64,000 nucleotides of DNA, from contig NZ_JACHYN010000007.1 in the NCBI RefSeq assembly GCF_014192915.1, forward strand, positions 62,001 to 126,000. Direction: 5' to 3'. Both the position numbers and the translations under genes were made by a program. Below, piece after piece: positions 26,729 through 35,800 of this stretch. Within the stretch, counting starts at the first letter, position 1; every line of letters starts with the position of its first letter. The notes under the pieces are model-generated. The model was not told the origin of the DNA, made no database searches, and saw nothing but the letters and a program-made list of their open reading frames with translations. The stretch comes from Azospirillum sp. OGB3 (lineage in GTDB: Bacteria; Pseudomonadota; Alphaproteobacteria; Azospirillales; Azospirillaceae).

Positions 26729-27748
26729 TTACTTGCGGACCTTGGTGATCTCGCCCTGCAGCTCATTCAGCAGGTCGGCGCCGCCGTCGGCCGCGAACTT
26801 GTCCATGGCCGGCTTGACCATCTCGCGCATGCGGCCCAGTTCGGCGTCGCTCAGCTCGTTGATCTGCATGCCCTTTTCCTTCAGGTAGGCGATGCTCTGC
26901 TTCGACGCCTCGCGGCTGTCCTTGCGCTCGAAGTCGCGCGAGGCGGCGGCGGCCTCGGCGATGATCTTGCGCTCGTCGGCGGACAGGCCGTCGTACCAGC
27001 GCTTGGAGGCCAAAACGATCCACGGGCTGTAGACGTGCTTGGAAATGGTCAGGTACTTCTGGACCTCGTAGAACTTCGAGGACTGGATGGTGGTGACCGG
27101 GTTCTCCTGACCGTCCACGGTGCCCGTTTCCATGGCGGTGAACAGCTCGGAGAAGGACAGCGGCACGGCATTGGCGCCAAAGCCGTTGAACATGTCGATG
27201 TAGACCGGGTTCTGCATGACGCGCAGCTTGATGCCCTTCAGGTCCTCGACCTTCTCGACCGGGCGCTTGCTGTTGGTCAGGTTGCGGAAGCCGTTCTCCC
27301 AGTAGACGAGGCCGACGAGGCCCTTGTCGTTCAGCTTGGCCGCCAGCTTCTGGCCGAACGGGCCGTCGAACACGGCGTCGGCCTCCTGCTCGTTGTTGAA
27401 CAGGAAGGGCAGGTCGAAGACGGCGAAGTCCTTGACGATGCCGACCAGCGTGGCGGTCGAACCGACCATCATCTCCTGCGCCCCGCCGATCAGGGCGTTC
27501 TGCATCTGGATGTCGCTGCCCAGGCTGGCGTCAGCGAAGCCCTTGACCTTCAGCTTGCCACCGGAGCGCTTGGACATCTCCTCGACGAAGAACTTCACGG
27601 CGCGGCCCTGGTTGCTGCTCTCCGACAGGCCATAGCCGAAGCGGATCAGGCGCGGCTTGATGTCCTGGGCGGAGACGACGCCGGCGCTGCCGATGACACC
27701 GGCGGCGAGGGCGAGGGCGGCGGCGAGGGCCGCGAACTTGGTCTTCAT
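26729..27748 (-). CDS. dctP: TRAP transporter substrate-binding protein (DctP family)
   Basis: 339 residues from the ATG at 27748, preceded by AAGGAAA. A signal peptide (about 1-26, V-V-S-A cut) leads to a DctP/TeaA-type periplasmic receptor: I-R-F-G-Y-G-L-S-E-S-S-N-Q-G near the N terminus, the substrate-carboxylate Arg expected in the K-G-I-K-L-R-V-M segment, and G-T-V-D-G-Q-E-N-P in the hinge region. It delivers a carboxylate substrate to the DctQM permease. It is the last gene of the leftward dctQ-dctM-dctP set. The ligand cannot be assigned. Confidence 0.93.
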   Translation of the reverse strand: MKTKFAALAAALALAAGVIGSAGVVSAQDIKPRLIRFGYGLSESSNQGRAVKFFVEEMSKRSGGKLKVKGFADASLGSDIQMQNALIGGAQEMMVGSTATLVGIVKDFAVFDLPFLFNNEQEADAVFDGPFGQKLAAKLNDKGLVGLVYWENGFRNLTNSKRPVEKVEDLKGIKLRVMQNPVYIDMFNGFGANAVPLSFSELFTAMETGTVDGQENPVTTIQSSKFYEVQKYLTISKHVYSPWIVLASKRWYDGLSADERKIIAEAAAASRDFERKDSREASKQSIAYLKEKGMQINELSDAELGRMREMVKPAMDKFAADGGADLLNELQGEITKVRK

Positions 27749-27818
27749 GGGTGTTTCCTTCTCGATCGTTCTTATCGTGGTCAAAACCGGGTCGTGGTCA
27801 AAACCGGGTGCCGGGCCA

Positions 27819-29096
27819 TCAATGCAGCCAGCTCGCTGGAACGGTGATCAGTTCCGGGAAGATGACGAAGAGGCCGAGCAGCAGCGTGTAGGTGATGACG
27901 TAGGGCCAGACGCCTTTGATGATGCCTTCCATGCTGACGCGGGCGACGCCGCACACCACGTTCAGCACGGTGCCGACCGGCGGCGTCAGCAGACCGACCG
28001 CGCCGACCATCACGAACATCACGCCGAAATAGACCGGGTCGATGCCGGCGCGGGTGATCAGCGGGACCAGCACCGGGCCAAGGATCAGGATGGTCGGCGT
28101 CAGATCCATCGCCGTCCCGACCAGCGTCAGCACCACCATGATCGCGGCCATCAGAATCTTCGGGTTGTCGAGCAGCGGCTCCAGCAGGTCGATCAGCATG
28201 CCCGGCAGGTCGGCCAGCGTGATCATGTAGGAAGTAACGAGCGCCGAGGCGACCAGGAACATCACGACCGCGGTCGTCCGGGCGGCGTTGATGAAGATGG
28301 CCGGCAGCATGTCCCAGGTCAGGCTGCGGTAGACGAAGCAGCTGATGACGAAGGCGTAGACCGCGGCGACCACCGCGGCCTCGGTTGGAGTGAAGATGCC
28401 GCCGCGCATGCCGCCGACGATGATGAAGGGCAGCAGCAGTGCCCAGAAGGCGTCCACGAAGGCCCGGCCGCGTACCGCCCAGGACTTGCGGGGGGCGGTC
28501 GGCACGTTCTCGCGCCGCAGAACCCACATCCAGGTCAGCACCAGCGTTGCCGCCATCATCAGGCCGGGCGCGATGCCCGCCATGAACAGCTTGGTGATCG
28601 AGATGTTGGTGGTGACGCCGTAGATGATGAAGGACATGCTGGGCGGCAGCATCGGGGCGATGATGCCGCCGGACGCGATCAGGCCCGCCGAGCGTTCGAC
28701 GTTGTAGCCGTTGGACCGCATCATCGGGATCAGCAGCGTCGCCACCGCGGCGGTGTCGGCGATGGCCGAACCGGACAGGCTGGCCAGCACCACGGCGGCG
28801 CCGATGGCGACAAAGCCCAGACCGCCGCGGATGTGGCCGAACAGGGTGACCGCCAGATCGACGATGCGACGGGAAATGCCGCCCTGGTTCATCAGCCCGC
28901 CGGCCAGCAGGAAGAAGGGCACGGCCAGCAGTGGGAAGTTGTCCGCCCCGCTCAGCATGTTCTGGGCGAGAAGCTGCGCGTCGAAGAAGTCGAGATGGAT
29001 CATCAGCGCGACGCCGCTCAGCATGAGGGCGAAGGCGATGGGCATGCCGAGCAGCATGAATCCGAACAGCGACGACAGGAAGACGACAATCGTCAT
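27819..29096 (-). CDS. dctM: TRAP transporter large permease (DctM family)
   Basis: 425 residues with about 12 hydrophobic helices. Family-typical stretches are G-M-P-I-A-F-A-L near the start, L-F-I-I-Y-G-V-type helices mid-way (S-F-I-I-Y-G-V-T-T), and L-T-P-P-V-G-T-V-L-N near the end. It is the Na+-coupled transport subunit in the inner membrane. It lies 18 bp after dctQ and 70 bp before dctP on the leftward strand. Confidence 0.95.
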   Translation of the reverse strand: MTIVVFLSSLFGFMLLGMPIAFALMLSGVALMIHLDFFDAQLLAQNMLSGADNFPLLAVPFFLLAGGLMNQGGISRRIVDLAVTLFGHIRGGLGFVAIGAAVVLASLSGSAIADTAAVATLLIPMMRSNGYNVERSAGLIASGGIIAPMLPPSMSFIIYGVTTNISITKLFMAGIAPGLMMAATLVLTWMWVLRRENVPTAPRKSWAVRGRAFVDAFWALLLPFIIVGGMRGGIFTPTEAAVVAAVYAFVISCFVYRSLTWDMLPAIFINAARTTAVVMFLVASALVTSYMITLADLPGMLIDLLEPLLDNPKILMAAIMVVLTLVGTAMDLTPTILILGPVLVPLITRAGIDPVYFGVMFVMVGAVGLLTPPVGTVLNVVCGVARVSMEGIIKGVWPYVITYTLLLGLFVIFPELITVPASWLH

Positions 29097-29114
29097 GACA
29101 TGGACTCCAGATCG

Positions 29115-29633
29115 CTATTCGGCGAAGGCGGGGTCGCCGGCCGCCGGGTCGCCGGGCACGCGGGCGTCGGGGCTGCCCCTGAGGATTTTCGCGAGATTGG
29201 CCAGCACCGCGAAGCTCATCGCCAACGCCGGGAAGAAGCCCGCCGCGGCGTAGAGCGCCATGGGGAAGCGCAGGACCGTGGAATAGGTGTCGAGACCGAT
29301 CAGAAGCTGGAACCAGCTTCCCTGAACGAACAGCCACAGCGCGTAGAGCATCAGCAGATGGCTGACCACCGCGCAGGCCTTCCGCGCCTTCGGCGATAGG
29401 CGTTCCTGGAGCATTTCCAGCCCAATGTGCTGGTGTGTGCGCAGCGCCACGGTGGCGCCCAGGAAGACCATCCAAACGAAGAGAAGCCGGGCCAGCTCCT
29501 CCGCGGCGACGATGCCGCTGTTGAAGACGTAACGAAGAACCACGTTGCCGAAGACCAGCACCACCATGGCGGCCAGCATCAGCCCCATGGTCCATTCGGT
29601 GAGGGTCTCCAGCGCATCGACCAAGCGCTTCAT
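29115..29633 (-). CDS. dctQ: TRAP transporter small permease (DctQ family)
   Basis: 172 residues from the ATG at 29633 (GAGGAG 5 bp upstream); the frame continues 137 codons upstream without coding character. Four hydrophobic helices and the family segment N-V-V-L-R-Y-V-F, followed by E-E-L-A-R-L-L-F-V-W, are present. It supports DctM folding and receptor docking. It is the first gene of the dctQMP operon, facing the divergent RpiR-type regulator. Confidence 0.92.
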   Translation of the reverse strand: MKRLVDALETLTEWTMGLMLAAMVVLVFGNVVLRYVFNSGIVAAEELARLLFVWMVFLGATVALRTHQHIGLEMLQERLSPKARKACAVVSHLLMLYALWLFVQGSWFQLLIGLDTYSTVLRFPMALYAAAGFFPALAMSFAVLANLAKILRGSPDARVPGDPAAGDPAFAE

Positions 29634-30076
29634 GCACACTCCTCGGCCTGCCTCGCGGCGGGGCTCACCTGATCGAAAGGGCGGCGGCAGGGAACAGCGC
29701 GGGGGACACGGGCGGCGCGACGCACCGGCAGCGGGGCCGGGCGGCGGGTCGGAATTCCTCCCTCGTGGTCTCTTGCCGGGACCTTGAATTTTCTGTGTCG
29801 GAAAATAGAGGAGTCCCGCAACCGAGTGAAGAAGATTTTCTTCATATCGGCGGATAAACCGCCAAGCCGTGGACGTATCGACGAAAATTATCTTCACAAT
29901 CCGTCCCGCCCCGCATAGCTTGGGGATTATGGAAGGCGGTGCGGCGTCCCTGCCGAAATGCCAGGGTGCGCTATGCCGTTCGCGCCGGCGGTGGTACGGT
30001 CCGCCGCCCGAAGACGCCCCGGGACGAAGAACGCCCGGGACCAAAAAACGCTTTTAGGGATGGACGGTCCGTTTCG
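29634..30076. other. Divergent promoter region of dctQMP and the RpiR-type gene
   Basis: 443 bp without a gene. The central 29770-29930 part is AT-rich and holds the inverted repeat at 29827-29844. A weaker related sequence GAAAATTATCTTCA is at 29882-29895, and TTTTC-N7-GAAAA occurs around 29788-29804. Both promoters are expected here; no clear -35/-10 pair was fixed. Confidence 0.65.
29827..29844. promoter_or_regulatory. Candidate RpiR-type operator
   Basis: TGAAGAA-GATT-TTCTTCA is a perfect 7-bp inverted repeat with a 4-bp spacer in the AT-rich centre of the dctQ/rpiR divergent region. Its size fits a dimeric RpiR-family repressor. Assignment to the adjacent regulator is an inference. Confidence 0.55.
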
Positions 30077-30961
30077 ATGCTCCAGCCGGTGAACATCCTC
30101 GATCACATCCGCGGCCGCCTGCCGGAGCTGAAGCGTTCCGAAGCCCAGGTCGCCGAGATGGTGCTGGTCGAGCCGCAGAAGGTCCTGGGGCAGAGCATCA
30201 CCGTGCTGGCCCAGGCCGCCGGGGTGAGCGAGGCGACCGTCGTCCGCTTCTGCCGCAGCATCGGCTGCGCCGGCTTCCCGGACTTCAAGCTGCGGCTGGC
30301 CGAGGGGCAGGCCCGCGGCACCCCCTTCGTCAGCCAGGACGTGGCGCCGGACGACGAGACTCCGACCGTCGCGCGAAAAATCTTTTCATCGGCTGCCGCC
30401 GCACTGAACGACGCGGCGGGTGCGCTCGACATGGCGGCTGCCTCCCGGGCGGTGGAGTTGCTGGCCGACGCCTCCAGCATCCTGTGCATCGGCACCGGCG
30501 CCTCGGCGGTGGTGGCGGAGGACGCGGCGCACAAGTTCATGCGCTTCGGCATGGCGGCGCAGGCCAGCGCCGACCCGATGATGGTCCGCATGCTGGCGGT
30601 CAATCTGGGAGCGCGCGGGGTGCTGCTGGCGATCTCCAACACCGGGCGCACCGTGATGGTCACGGAACTGGCGCAGATGGCCCGCGACCTGGGCATCCCG
30701 GTCATCGCGATCACCGCGCCGGGTTCGCCGTTGGCCGCGGTGTCGTCGGTCGCCATCGGCCACACGCCGGTCGAGGACGCCGAGATCTACACGCCGATGG
30801 CCTCCCGCCTCGTCCATCTGGCGATCATCGACGTGCTGTCCACCGGCGTGGCGCTGAAGTTGGGCGCCGAGGCGCGGCACCATCTGGCGAAGGTGAAAGC
30901 CGTGCTGTCCGGCACCCGCTCCTCCCACGGCAAGCCCGCCCGAAGCCGCCATCGGGCGTGA
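30077..30961 (+). CDS. MurR/RpiR-family transcriptional regulator
   Basis: 294 residues from the ATG at 30077; the frame is open from 29939 but that extension is Arg-rich and not conserved in type. The N-terminal HTH_6 domain (about 1-78) has L-P-E-L-K-R-S-E-A-Q-V-A and G-V-S-E-A-T-V-V-R-F-C-R. A SIS sugar-phosphate isomerase domain (about 125-255) has I-G-T-G-A-S-A and A-I-S-N-T-G-R-T as the phosphosugar loop. Such regulators sense phosphorylated sugars or sugar acids. It is divergent from dctQMP and probably controls it. Confidence 0.9.
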   Translation: MLQPVNILDHIRGRLPELKRSEAQVAEMVLVEPQKVLGQSITVLAQAAGVSEATVVRFCRSIGCAGFPDFKLRLAEGQARGTPFVSQDVAPDDETPTVARKIFSSAAAALNDAAGALDMAAASRAVELLADASSILCIGTGASAVVAEDAAHKFMRFGMAAQASADPMMVRMLAVNLGARGVLLAISNTGRTVMVTELAQMARDLGIPVIAITAPGSPLAAVSSVAIGHTPVEDAEIYTPMASRLVHLAIIDVLSTGVALKLGAEARHHLAKVKAVLSGTRSSHGKPARSRHRA

Positions 30962-31179
30962 ACCGCACGGACACGGGAGACGAGCCCATCCGGCCGCGCG
31001 AATCAGACGGGAGGAGTTGATCGAGCCCTCCCGCTTCACCGGCGGCACATGACCGGGGCGCGCGAACCTCTGTGTCCGCGCGCTCCTGTGGTGGCCTCCG
31101 GCCCAGCCGTTCCAACAATTCCCGCCGTTCGCCACCGCCAAAAGCCCGCTTGCAAATCGGGGGTCCGCCTGCAATTCTG

Positions 31180-31380
31180 CGCCTCCGACGGTGCCCCGTC
31201 CGCTGTGAAGGCGCGGGGATAATAGGGAATGCGGTGCGGACCCGGACGGGGTCCAAGGCCGCGGCTGCCCCCGCAACTGTATGCGGCGAGTCCGCCTCCG
31301 GAAATGCCACGGGCCGACAGGCCGGGAAGGCGGGAGGCGCGGCGACGACCCGCGAGCCAGGAAACCTGCCGCCGGACCGA
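31180..31380 (+). promoter_or_regulatory. Cobalamin riboswitch (AdoCbl type)
   Basis: The leader carries the conserved B12-element series in order: GGTGC near 31190, AATAGGGAA at 31221, GCTGCCCCCGCAACTGT at 31264-31280, GAGTCC at 31288, GCCAC around 31306, GGGAAGG at 31324, GACGACCCGCGAGCCAGGA (B12 box) at 31345-31362 and a closing CTGCC. It should lower expression of the downstream cob genes when coenzyme B12 is plentiful. About 215 bp before it, after the RpiR-type gene, hold nothing else I can recognise; the P0/P1 ends are approximate. Confidence 0.93.
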
Positions 31381-31426
31381 CACTCATCCAATCCGCCGGG
31401 TGTGGCGGAGACAGGGAAGCCAGATC

Positions 31427-31525
31427 ATGACGCCTCGCGCCATCCCCAGTCCGTCCGCATTGCCGCTCCAGGCCGCCTTCCTGTCGCTGGCCGTGCCGCT
31501 GGCCACCGGGCGCCCGCTCCGCTGA
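31427..31525 (+). pseudogene. 32-codon reading frame, possible truncated cbtB
   Basis: An ATG 47 bp after the riboswitch, with GGGAAG 8 bp upstream, opens a 32-codon frame reading S-A-L-P-L-Q-A-A-F-L-S-L-A-V-P-L-A-T. The L-Q-A-A-F-L-S-L-A-V part resembles the single membrane helix of the small cobalt-transport subunit CbtB, which often follows B12 riboswitches. The His-rich C terminus of CbtB and any cbtA are missing, so this may be a remnant, or a leader peptide that passes ribosomes to cobW. It ends 50 bp before cobW. Confidence 0.4.
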
Positions 31526-31575
31526 CCGGCGGACCGACCCACCCTGTATCTTTCCCTAGTCTTAGGAGACGGCCG

Positions 31576-32649
31576 ATGACCACCGGCCCGCTGACCGCCG
31601 GGAAGACCCCGGCCACCGTCATCACCGGCTTTCTCGGCGCCGGCAAGACGACGCTGATCCGCAGCCTGCTGGAGCAGGCTGGCGGGCGCCGTCTGGCGCT
31701 GATCATCAACGAGTTCGGGGACGTCGGCATCGACGGCGAGATCCTGCGCGCCTGTGGCGATCCGACCTGCAGCGAGGACGACGTGATCGAGCTGGCGAAC
31801 GGCTGCCTGTGCTGCACCGTCGCCGACGACTTCGTCCCGGCCATCGAGAAGCTGCTGGCCCGCCCGCAGCCGCCGGAGCACATCATCATCGAGACGAGCG
31901 GCCTTGCCCTGCCGAAGCCGCTCGTCCAGGCCTTCCACTGGCCGGCGATCAAGACGCGGGTGACGGTGGACGGGGTGGTCGCGGTGGTCGACGCCGCCGC
32001 CGCCGCGGAGGGCCGCTTCGCCCCCGATCCGGCGGCCCTGGCCGCCCAGGCCGCCGAGGCCGGACAGCTCGACCACGAGACCCCGGTGGAGGAGGTGTTC
32101 GAGGACCAGCTCCTCTGCGCCGACCTGATCGTGGTGAACAAGACCGATCTGGTGGACGCCGCCGCTCTGGCGAAGGTCGAGGACCTGATCCGCGCCGCCA
32201 TGGCGGAGGGCGGCATGGCTGAAGGCGGCGCTGGGCGTGAGCCCAAGATCCTGCGCGCCAGCAACGGCAAGGTCGATCCGGTGGTTCTCCTGGGCGTCGG
32301 CGCCGGGGCCGAGGACGACCTCGCCAACCGCCCCAGCCATCATGACGAGGAGGAGGGCCACGACCACGACGACTTCACCAGCTTCGTCGTGGAACTCGGC
32401 CCGCAGCCCGACCCGGCGGCGCTGGCGAAGACGCTGGAGCGGGTCGCCGCCGCCCATGGCGTGCTGCGCCTGAAGGGCTTCATCGACGTGCCGGGCAAGC
32501 CGATGCGGCTGCTCGTACAGGGCGTCGGCACGCGCATCCAGACCCATTTCGACCGCTTCTGGAAGCCCGACGAGCCGCGCCGCAGCCGTCTGGTGGTGAT
32601 CGGCGAGACGGGCCTGGACCGCGACGCCGTGACCGCGGCGCTGTCGTAA
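31576..32649 (+). CDS. cobW: CobW, P-loop GTPase of cobalamin synthesis
   Basis: 357 residues, ATG after TAGGAGACGGCCG. The COG0523 GTPase fold has Walker A G-F-L-G-A-G-K-T at 18-25, the metal motif G-C-L-C-C at 76-80, the E-T-S-G-L-A switch region and N-K-T-D for guanine specificity. A Gly/Glu/His-rich stretch (H-H-D-E-E-E-G-H-D-H-D-D, about 255-266) is a likely metal-binding loop. The C-terminal CobW_C domain follows. It probably supplies Co2+ to the CobN-type chelatase encoded next. It is the first intact gene after the B12 riboswitch. Confidence 0.94.
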   Translation: MTTGPLTAGKTPATVITGFLGAGKTTLIRSLLEQAGGRRLALIINEFGDVGIDGEILRACGDPTCSEDDVIELANGCLCCTVADDFVPAIEKLLARPQPPEHIIIETSGLALPKPLVQAFHWPAIKTRVTVDGVVAVVDAAAAAEGRFAPDPAALAAQAAEAGQLDHETPVEEVFEDQLLCADLIVVNKTDLVDAAALAKVEDLIRAAMAEGGMAEGGAGREPKILRASNGKVDPVVLLGVGAGAEDDLANRPSHHDEEEGHDHDDFTSFVVELGPQPDPAALAKTLERVAAAHGVLRLKGFIDVPGKPMRLLVQGVGTRIQTHFDRFWKPDEPRRSRLVVIGETGLDRDAVTAALS

Positions 32650-32651
32650 AA

Positions 32652-32791
32652 CCCGCTCCCGTCCCGGGAGAGGGAGGGGCCCGCGCGAGGCGCGGGAGGG
32701 TGAGGGTCGCACGCGGAGACCGCAGCGATCCTTGCCTGCACCCTCACCCGGCGCCTTCGGCGCCACCCTCTCCCGGGGCGGGAGAGGGAGT
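32652..32791. repeat. GC-rich palindromic repeat, copy B
   Basis: CCCGGGAGAGGG and GCGGGAGGGTGAGGGT on the left, ACCCTCACCC-GGCGCC-TTCG-GGCGCC-ACCCTCTCCCGGGGCGGGAGAGGG on the right. It fills the gap between cobW and cobN, so transcripts of cobN must pass it if both share the riboswitch promoter. Confidence 0.8.
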
Positions 32792-32810
32792 GTTTGCAAA
32801 GCTGTGGCCC

Positions 32811-35800
32811 ATGCACCTACTCGCCGCCCGCCAGGAAGACCTCGACGCCGGCCCCCAGGCCGTGGATCTGGGGCAGAGCCCGGCGGACGTCGTCGTCCTG
32901 TCCTTCTCCGACAGCGACCTGACGGCGCTCGCCGCCTGCTGGAAGCGCCACCGCGACACGTTGCCGACCCTGCGGCTGGCGAATCTCGCGCGGCTGGGGC
33001 ACCCGCTGTCGGTAGACCTCTACGTCGAGTCCGTGATCCGCAAGGCAAAGCTGGTCGTTCTGCGGCTGCTCGGCGGGGCGGGCTACTGGCGCTATGGGCT
33101 TGACCATGTCGCCGCCGCCTGCCGGGAGTCCGGGGTGGCGCTGGCCGTGCTGCCCGGCTGCGCCCAGCCGAACCCCGCCCTGGAGGGCTACGGCACCGTT
33201 CCGGCCGAGGCCGCGCAACGGCTGTGGCGTGGATTCACCGAGGGCGGGCCGGACAACATGGCCAACCTGCTGGCCTACGCCGCCACTCTGAGCGGGCAGG
33301 AGCGCCCCTGGCGCGAACCGGCGCCCGTGCCGCGCTTCGGCGTCTATGAGGGGTGGTCCGGCCAAGTTGCCGGGCCATGCGCGCCGGTCGTCTTCTACCG
33401 CTCCCATCTGCTGGCCGGCGACCTGGAGCCGGTGCACGCGCTGTGCGACGCGCTGGCCGCGCGCGGCCTCGCCCCGCTGCCGCTGTTCGTGGCGAGCCTG
33501 AAGGAGCCGGACTCCGCCGCCTGGATGCGCGCCACCCTGACCGCCCGCGACGCCGCCGTCGTGATGAACCTGACCGGCTTCTCGGCGGCGCGCGAGGACG
33601 GTTCGCCGCTGGAGGCCAATGGCACGCCGGTGCTGCAAGCCGTTCTGTCCACCACGCCGGAGGAGGGCTGGCGCGGCTCCGCCCGCGGCATGGGACCGTC
33701 CGACCTCGCCATGAACGTCGTGCTGCCGGAGATGGACGGGCGCATCCTGACCCGCGCCATCGCCTTCAAGGCCGAAGGGGAGTTGGACCCCGATCTGGAG
33801 TTCGCTCTGACGCTGATCCGCCCGGTCCCCGACCGCGTGGCCTTCGCCGCCGATCTGGCCGCCGCCTGGGTTCGGCTGGGCGCCACGCCGCGGGCCGGGC
33901 GCAAGCTGGCGCTGGTGCTGTCCGACTATCCGGGGCCGGGCGGCGGCATCGGCCATGCGGTGGGCCTCGACACCCCGGCGAGCGTCGTCGGTATCCTGGA
34001 ACGGCTGCGCGCCGAGGGCTACGCTGTGGACGGGCTTCCCGCCGGCCCCGCCGCCCTGATGGAGGCTCTGACCGGGGGCGCCACCGCCGCGCTGAGCCTG
34101 GAGGACTACCGCCGCCTCGCCCCCGCCGAGGCCCGCGCCCGCATCGCGGAACGCTGGGGCAATGAGGAGGCCGACCCGCGCTCCGACGGCGCCGCCTTCC
34201 GCTTCACGGTGCTGGCCTGCGGCAACGCCACCGTCGCCGTGCAGCCGAGCCGCGGCCACGGCCCGCTGACCACCACCCAGCACCACGACCCGGAGACGCC
34301 GCCCAGCCACGGCTATTATGCCTTCCATCTCTGGCTCCGCCATGTCCTGGGTGTCCACGCGCTGGTGCAGGTGGGCGCGCACGGGACGCTGGAATGGCTG
34401 CCGGGCAAGGCGGTGGCGCTGTCCGCCGACTGCTGGCCGGAAATCGTCGCCGGTCCCCTGCCCTGCCTCTACCCCTTCATCGTCAACAACCCCGGCGAGG
34501 GGGTGCAGGCGCGCCGCCGGCTGGGCGCCGTCCTGATCGGCCACCTGACCCCGCCACCGGTCGAGGCCGGGCTGCACGGCGACCTCGCAGACCTTGAAAC
34601 GGCCATCGACGAATACTCCATGGCGACCGGGCTGGACCCGCGGCGTCTGGGCACGCTGCGGCAGACCATCTTGGATCTGGCCTGGAGTTCCGGCGTCGCC
34701 GCCGACTGCAACCTGCGGCCCGACGACGACCCCGACGCCATCCTCAGCCGCCTCGACGCCCATCTCTGCGACATCAAGGAGATGCAGATCCGCGACGGGC
34801 TGCACGTCTTCGGCACCACGCCGGAGCCGGAGCGCCGCGCCCGCCTGCTCGCCGCCGTCGCGCGCTTCGCCACGGCGGAGGACGTCGCCCCGGCGCTCGA
34901 CGCCTGCGGCGAGGCGGAGATGGCCGCCTTGCTCGACGGGCTGGACGGGCGGTTCGTGAAGCCCGGCCCCGGCGGCTCCCCGGCGCGGGGGCGGGCCGAC
35001 ACGCTGCCCACCGGGCGGAACCTCTACGCGCTCGACCCGCGCGGCGTGCCGACGCCGACCGCCTGGACGCTGGGCTGGCAGGCGGCGGACGCGCTGATCA
35101 CCCGCTACCTCCAGGACCATGGCGACTGGCCGAAGCGGCTGGTGGTGGATTGCTGGGGCACCCCTGCCATGCGCACCGGCGGCGACGAGCTGGCACAAGC
35201 CATGGCTCTGCTCGGCGTGCGCCCGCTGTGGGAGAACGGCTCCGGCCGGGTCACCGGCTTCGAGGTGATGCCGGCCTCCGTCCTGGGCCGCCCGCGCGTG
35301 GACGTGACGCTGCGCATCTCCGGCCTGTTCCGCGACGTGTTCCCGCAGCAGATCGCCCTGTTCGATCAGGCCGTCCGCGCCGTGATGGCGGAGGACGAGC
35401 CCGACGACGTGAACCCCGTCGCATCCGCCCTGCGCACCGACCGCGCTGAGCTGGAAGCCGGCGGCACCCCGGCGGCGGAGGCCGGACGCTGGGCCAGCGC
35501 GCGGGTCTTCGGCGCGGCGCCCGGCGCCTACGGCACGGCGTTGCCCGGGATGATCGCGCGGGGTGACTGGAGCGCGCGGGCCGACTTCGGCGCCGCCTAT
35601 CTTGAAGGAAGCTGCCACGCCTACGGCAAGGGTCTGGAGGGCGTTCCGCTGCCCAGCCTGTTCCGCCGCCGCATCGGCGGGGCCGACGCGCTGGTCCACC
35701 ACCAGGACCAGCGGGAGCACGACGTCCTCTCCACCGACGGCTTCATGCAGTATGAGGGCGGCTTCTCCGCCGCTGCCGCGCTCACCGACAACGACCCGGC

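Noticed and set aside
27657..29399. 580-codon rightward frame over dctP and dctM
   Set aside because: Asp/His/Gln/Arg-rich sequence typical of the reverse of membrane-protein codons; real genes are on the other strand.
31229..31525. 98-codon frame starting inside the riboswitch
   Set aside because: The first two thirds are riboswitch structure; only the last 32 codons, with their own ribosome site, are worth considering.
32700..32810. Longer N terminus of CobN
   Set aside because: The added frame is only the translation of a palindromic repeat.
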